15,528 nucleotides of DNA from Kiritimatiellia bacterium. Its GTDB lineage: Bacteria > Verrucomicrobiota > Kiritimatiellia > RFP12 > DVOR01. The notes beneath the pieces were generated by a model that worked only from the letters and a program-made list of their open reading frames with translations, did no database searches and had not been told where the DNA came from. Location: contig CAAGNN010000007.1 in assembly GCA_900771325.1 (NCBI GenBank), forward strand, positions 1 to 15,528, in the 5' to 3' direction. Within the stretch, counting starts at the first letter, position 1. Each line of letters begins with the position of its first letter. Shown piece after piece: positions 14,446-15,528 of this stretch. The position numbers and the translations under genes are program-made.

Positions 14446-14597
14446 AGCTGACAGCCGACAGCGGACAGCGGACAGCCGCTAACGCGACGGACAATCCGAA
14501 GTTTCTAGAGTGCTGTTTCCACGGCTCAGACGGACCAAGCACATCGAGCGCCAGCGCTGTTCGCTGTCGGCTGTTCGCTGTCGGCTGGCTGCTTATA
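14446..14597. repeat. Composite heptamer-flanked element, copy B
   Basis: Left heptamers in register are AGCTGAC, AGCCGAC, AGCGGAC, AGCGGAC and AGCCGCT (14446-14480), followed by AACGCGACGG. The core contains CCACGGCTCAGACGG (14519-14533), the exact reverse complement of 6546-6560 in copy A. Then comes boundary motif GCGCCAGCGCT (14548-14558) and heptamers GCTGTTC, GCTGTCG, GCTGTTC, GCTGTCG, GCTGGCT (14556-14590). The final GCTTATA (14591-14597) contains the stop codon of the 123-residue gene. The rest of the core differs from copy A. Confidence 0.88.
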
Positions 14598-14964
14598 GCC
14601 GAATCGTTCCCATCATTGCCGAGAACTTGCGGCGGCGGTTTTCGGCATCGCCAGCCAGTTCTTCCGGGGCGAGGGGCTGACCGGGTTCGCGCACGGGGGC
14701 GTGGTCGATGGGGTGGCCGTGCTCGGGCTCGGTGAAGTCGAGCGGAGCCATGCCTCGCCGCTCCAGTTCGGCGTTGACCACGGCCTTTTGCTCATCGGTA
14801 AAGGTGAGGTTGCGCACCTGCTCGCGCGTGAGCCCTTGCTGCTCGAGCAGACGGTCGGTCTCGGCAATGCGCAGCTCGGCTTGCTCCATCAAGGCCCGCG
14901 ACTCCTGGATGGTCTTGCGGATCTTCTTCAGATAGGCATCGGTCTCTTCCTGCAATGTGGCCAT
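14593..14964 (-). CDS. Small hypothetical protein, 123 residues
   Basis: I do not recognise a family. Residues 1-55 form a charged helix (MATLQEETDAYLKKIRKTIQ onward) with a likely coiled coil. The rest is acidic and proline-containing (DFTEPEHGHPIDHAP) and ends RRRKFSAMMGTIRL. No membrane segment is seen. The start is clear: GGAGG sits seven bases upstream of the ATG, with an extended -10 promoter further up. The longer reading frame that continues to 15249 only crosses the tRNA genes and is not real. The stop codon is in the last heptamer of element B. Confidence 0.82.
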   Translation of the reverse strand: MATLQEETDAYLKKIRKTIQESRALMEQAELRIAETDRLLEQQGLTREQVRNLTFTDEQKAVVNAELERRGMAPLDFTEPEHGHPIDHAPVREPGQPLAPEELAGDAENRRRKFSAMMGTIRL

Positions 14965-14998
14965 AACAGTTCCTCCAAAGGGGCGGTTTCTGCGCGCT

Positions 14999-15007
14999 AT
15001 CATACCA
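14999..15007 (-). promoter_or_regulatory. Extended -10 promoter of the 123-residue gene
   Basis: On the minus strand TGGTATGAT forms an extended -10 element, with no good -35 box at the usual distance. Transcription would start near 14992, leaving a short leader that holds the GGAGG ribosome site. It lies directly behind the terminator of the tRNA operon. Confidence 0.55.
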
Positions 15008-15045
15008 CAAAAACAAAGACGCGCCGAGTGTGAACTCGCCGCGCG
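15006..15045 (-). terminator. Intrinsic terminator of the tRNA-Phe/Glu operon
   Basis: On the minus strand a GC-rich stem pairs CGCGC and CGAGT with ACTCG and GCGCG around loop TCAC, with a two-base bulge. The tail TCTTTGTTTTTGT follows. It lies about 45 bases after tRNA-Glu, as expected for the end of a leftward tRNA operon. Confidence 0.7.
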
Positions 15046-15090
15046 CGTGGCCCGAAAGCCGTTCTTTGAGGTTGGGCACCTGGTGAAGAA

Positions 15091-15165
15091 TGGCACCCCC
15101 AAGGAGAGTCGAACTCCTCTTACAGGCATGAAAAGCCCGTGTCCTAACCGATAGACGATGGGGGC
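15091..15165 (-). tRNA. tRNA-Glu (anticodon TTC)
   Basis: The minus strand gives acceptor GCCCCCA paired with TGGGGGT (first pair G-U), discriminator G and an encoded CCA. The anticodon stem CGGGC/GCCTG carries loop TTTTCAT (anticodon TTC). The T arm is GAGGA/TCTCC with one G-U pair. The second gene of the operon, two bases after tRNA-Phe. Confidence 0.95.
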
Positions 15166-15167
15166 AA

Positions 15168-15243
15168 TGGTGGCAAGGGTCGGGATCGAACCGACGACAC
15201 GCGAATTTTCAGTCCGCTGCTCTACCAACTGAGCTACCTCGCC
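15168..15243 (-). tRNA. tRNA-Phe (anticodon GAA)
   Basis: The minus strand gives acceptor GGCGAGG paired with CCTTGCC, D arm GCTC/GAGC, anticodon stem GCGGA/TTCGC with loop CTGAAAA (anticodon GAA), T arm GTCGG/CCGAC and an encoded CCA. First gene of the leftward tRNA operon. Confidence 0.97.
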
Positions 15244-15269
15244 AGACAAGGTGTCCGAAAACGAGGCGC

Positions 15270-15299
15270 ATTATAGCATTTCTTCACCCCCCAATGCAA
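15270..15299 (-). promoter_or_regulatory. Sigma70-type promoter of the tRNA-Phe/Glu operon
   Basis: On the minus strand TTGCAT (15294-15299), an 18-base spacer and a perfect TATAAT (15270-15275) form the promoter. The start would fall near 15263, about 20 bases before tRNA-Phe. Confidence 0.8.
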
Positions 15300-15371
15300 G
15301 CAAAAAATGCGCGCTAGGCAAAAAAAGTTCCCACCGGCCCCAGATCCACCCCCGGCGCAGCCTTTCCCCCG

Positions 15372-15473
15372 ACCCGCCCCGGGTTGCCCTTGCATCCGCC
15401 CCGGGTTGACCCTCGACCCGCCCCGGGTCGCCCTCGAGGTAGGCCCGGGTTTGCCCTCGACCCGGGGCGGGTG
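15372..15473. repeat. 22-bp tandem repeat array (right end), last unit inverted
   Basis: Units begin at 15372, 15394, 15416, 15438 and 15460, an exact 22-bp period. The first three match the ACCCGCCCCGGGT core of the left array, the second with one mismatch. The fourth is degenerate. The fifth, ACCCGGGGCGGGT, is the exact reverse complement of the core yet stays in phase. The 285 bases to the right of tRNA-Phe hold only its promoter and repeats; I see no gene there. Confidence 0.88.
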
Positions 15474-15480
15474 GATTTTT

Positions 15481-15508
15481 CGATAGGCGATGGGTGATAG
15501 ACGAGAAG
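15481..15508. repeat. Degenerate heptamer array near the right end
   Basis: Four seven-base units lie in register: CGATAGG, CGATGGG, TGATAGA, CGAGAAG. It follows the 22-bp array just as a heptamer array follows the 22-bp array at the left end. The units are too diverged for certainty. Confidence 0.5.
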
Positions 15509-15528
15509 GCTGTCGCCGGAAGTGGAAA

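Noticed and set aside
14965..15249. N-terminal extension of the 123-residue gene
   Set aside because: The extension translates the tRNA-Phe and tRNA-Glu genes and a terminator. The ATG at 14964 has a strong GGAGG site.

Overview
The window is a GC-rich bacterial chromosomal segment with two clusters of tRNA genes, a mostly leftward housekeeping gene block, one probably acquired defence-type gene, and many short repeats. I infer a member of, or relative of, the PVC group (Verrucomicrobiota, Kiritimatiellota or Lentisphaerota). The basis is the gene repertoire, all seven tRNAs encoding CCA, and the many heptameric tandem repeats. That placement is an impression, not a demonstration.

Layout. 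Positions 1-343 hold no gene, only a 22-bp tandem array, a pair of small hairpins and a heptamer array. Two rightward tRNA operons follow: Lys-Thr, then Gly-Leu-Val, each with a good sigma70-type promoter. A composite repeat element (942-1057) comes next. It is followed by a truncated second copy of the promoter and first codons of queH (1082-1170), and then a large DUF4011-type helicase with a C-terminal Vsr/MTES_1575-like nuclease region (1199-4570). The intact queH copy begins at 4665. It encodes a QueH epoxyqueuosine reductase fused in one reading frame to a Gfo/Idh/MocA oxidoreductase.

From 6625 to 12163 a tightly packed leftward operon reads, in transcription order: NAD-dependent epimerase, tsaB, a 129-residue unknown, a MATE-YbiR-like transporter fusion, and gluQ (glutamyl-Q tRNA(Asp) synthetase). 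Upstream on the same strand lie citrate synthase, a 203-residue coiled-coil unknown, a 123-residue unknown, and a tRNA-Phe/tRNA-Glu operon with its own promoter and terminator. The right end carries a second 22-bp array and another heptamer array.

Functional links. QueH makes queuosine from epoxyqueuosine and GluQ glutamylates queuosine on tRNA-Asp, so two late steps of one pathway face each other at 6443/6625. TsaB belongs to t6A synthesis. Together with seven tRNA genes, the segment leans toward tRNA biology.

Most interesting points: (1) the helicase/nuclease gene sits between two diverged copies of the queH 5' region, as expected for a cassette inserted by recombination; (2) four copies of an undescribed composite element have heptamer arrays outside, conserved 11-13 bp inner boundary motifs and variable cores; (3) the stop codons of three genes fall inside the terminal heptamer, in register, and the start of a fourth gene (the epimerase) lies inside an element so that the array is translated; (4) there are two unusual gene fusions in one small window.
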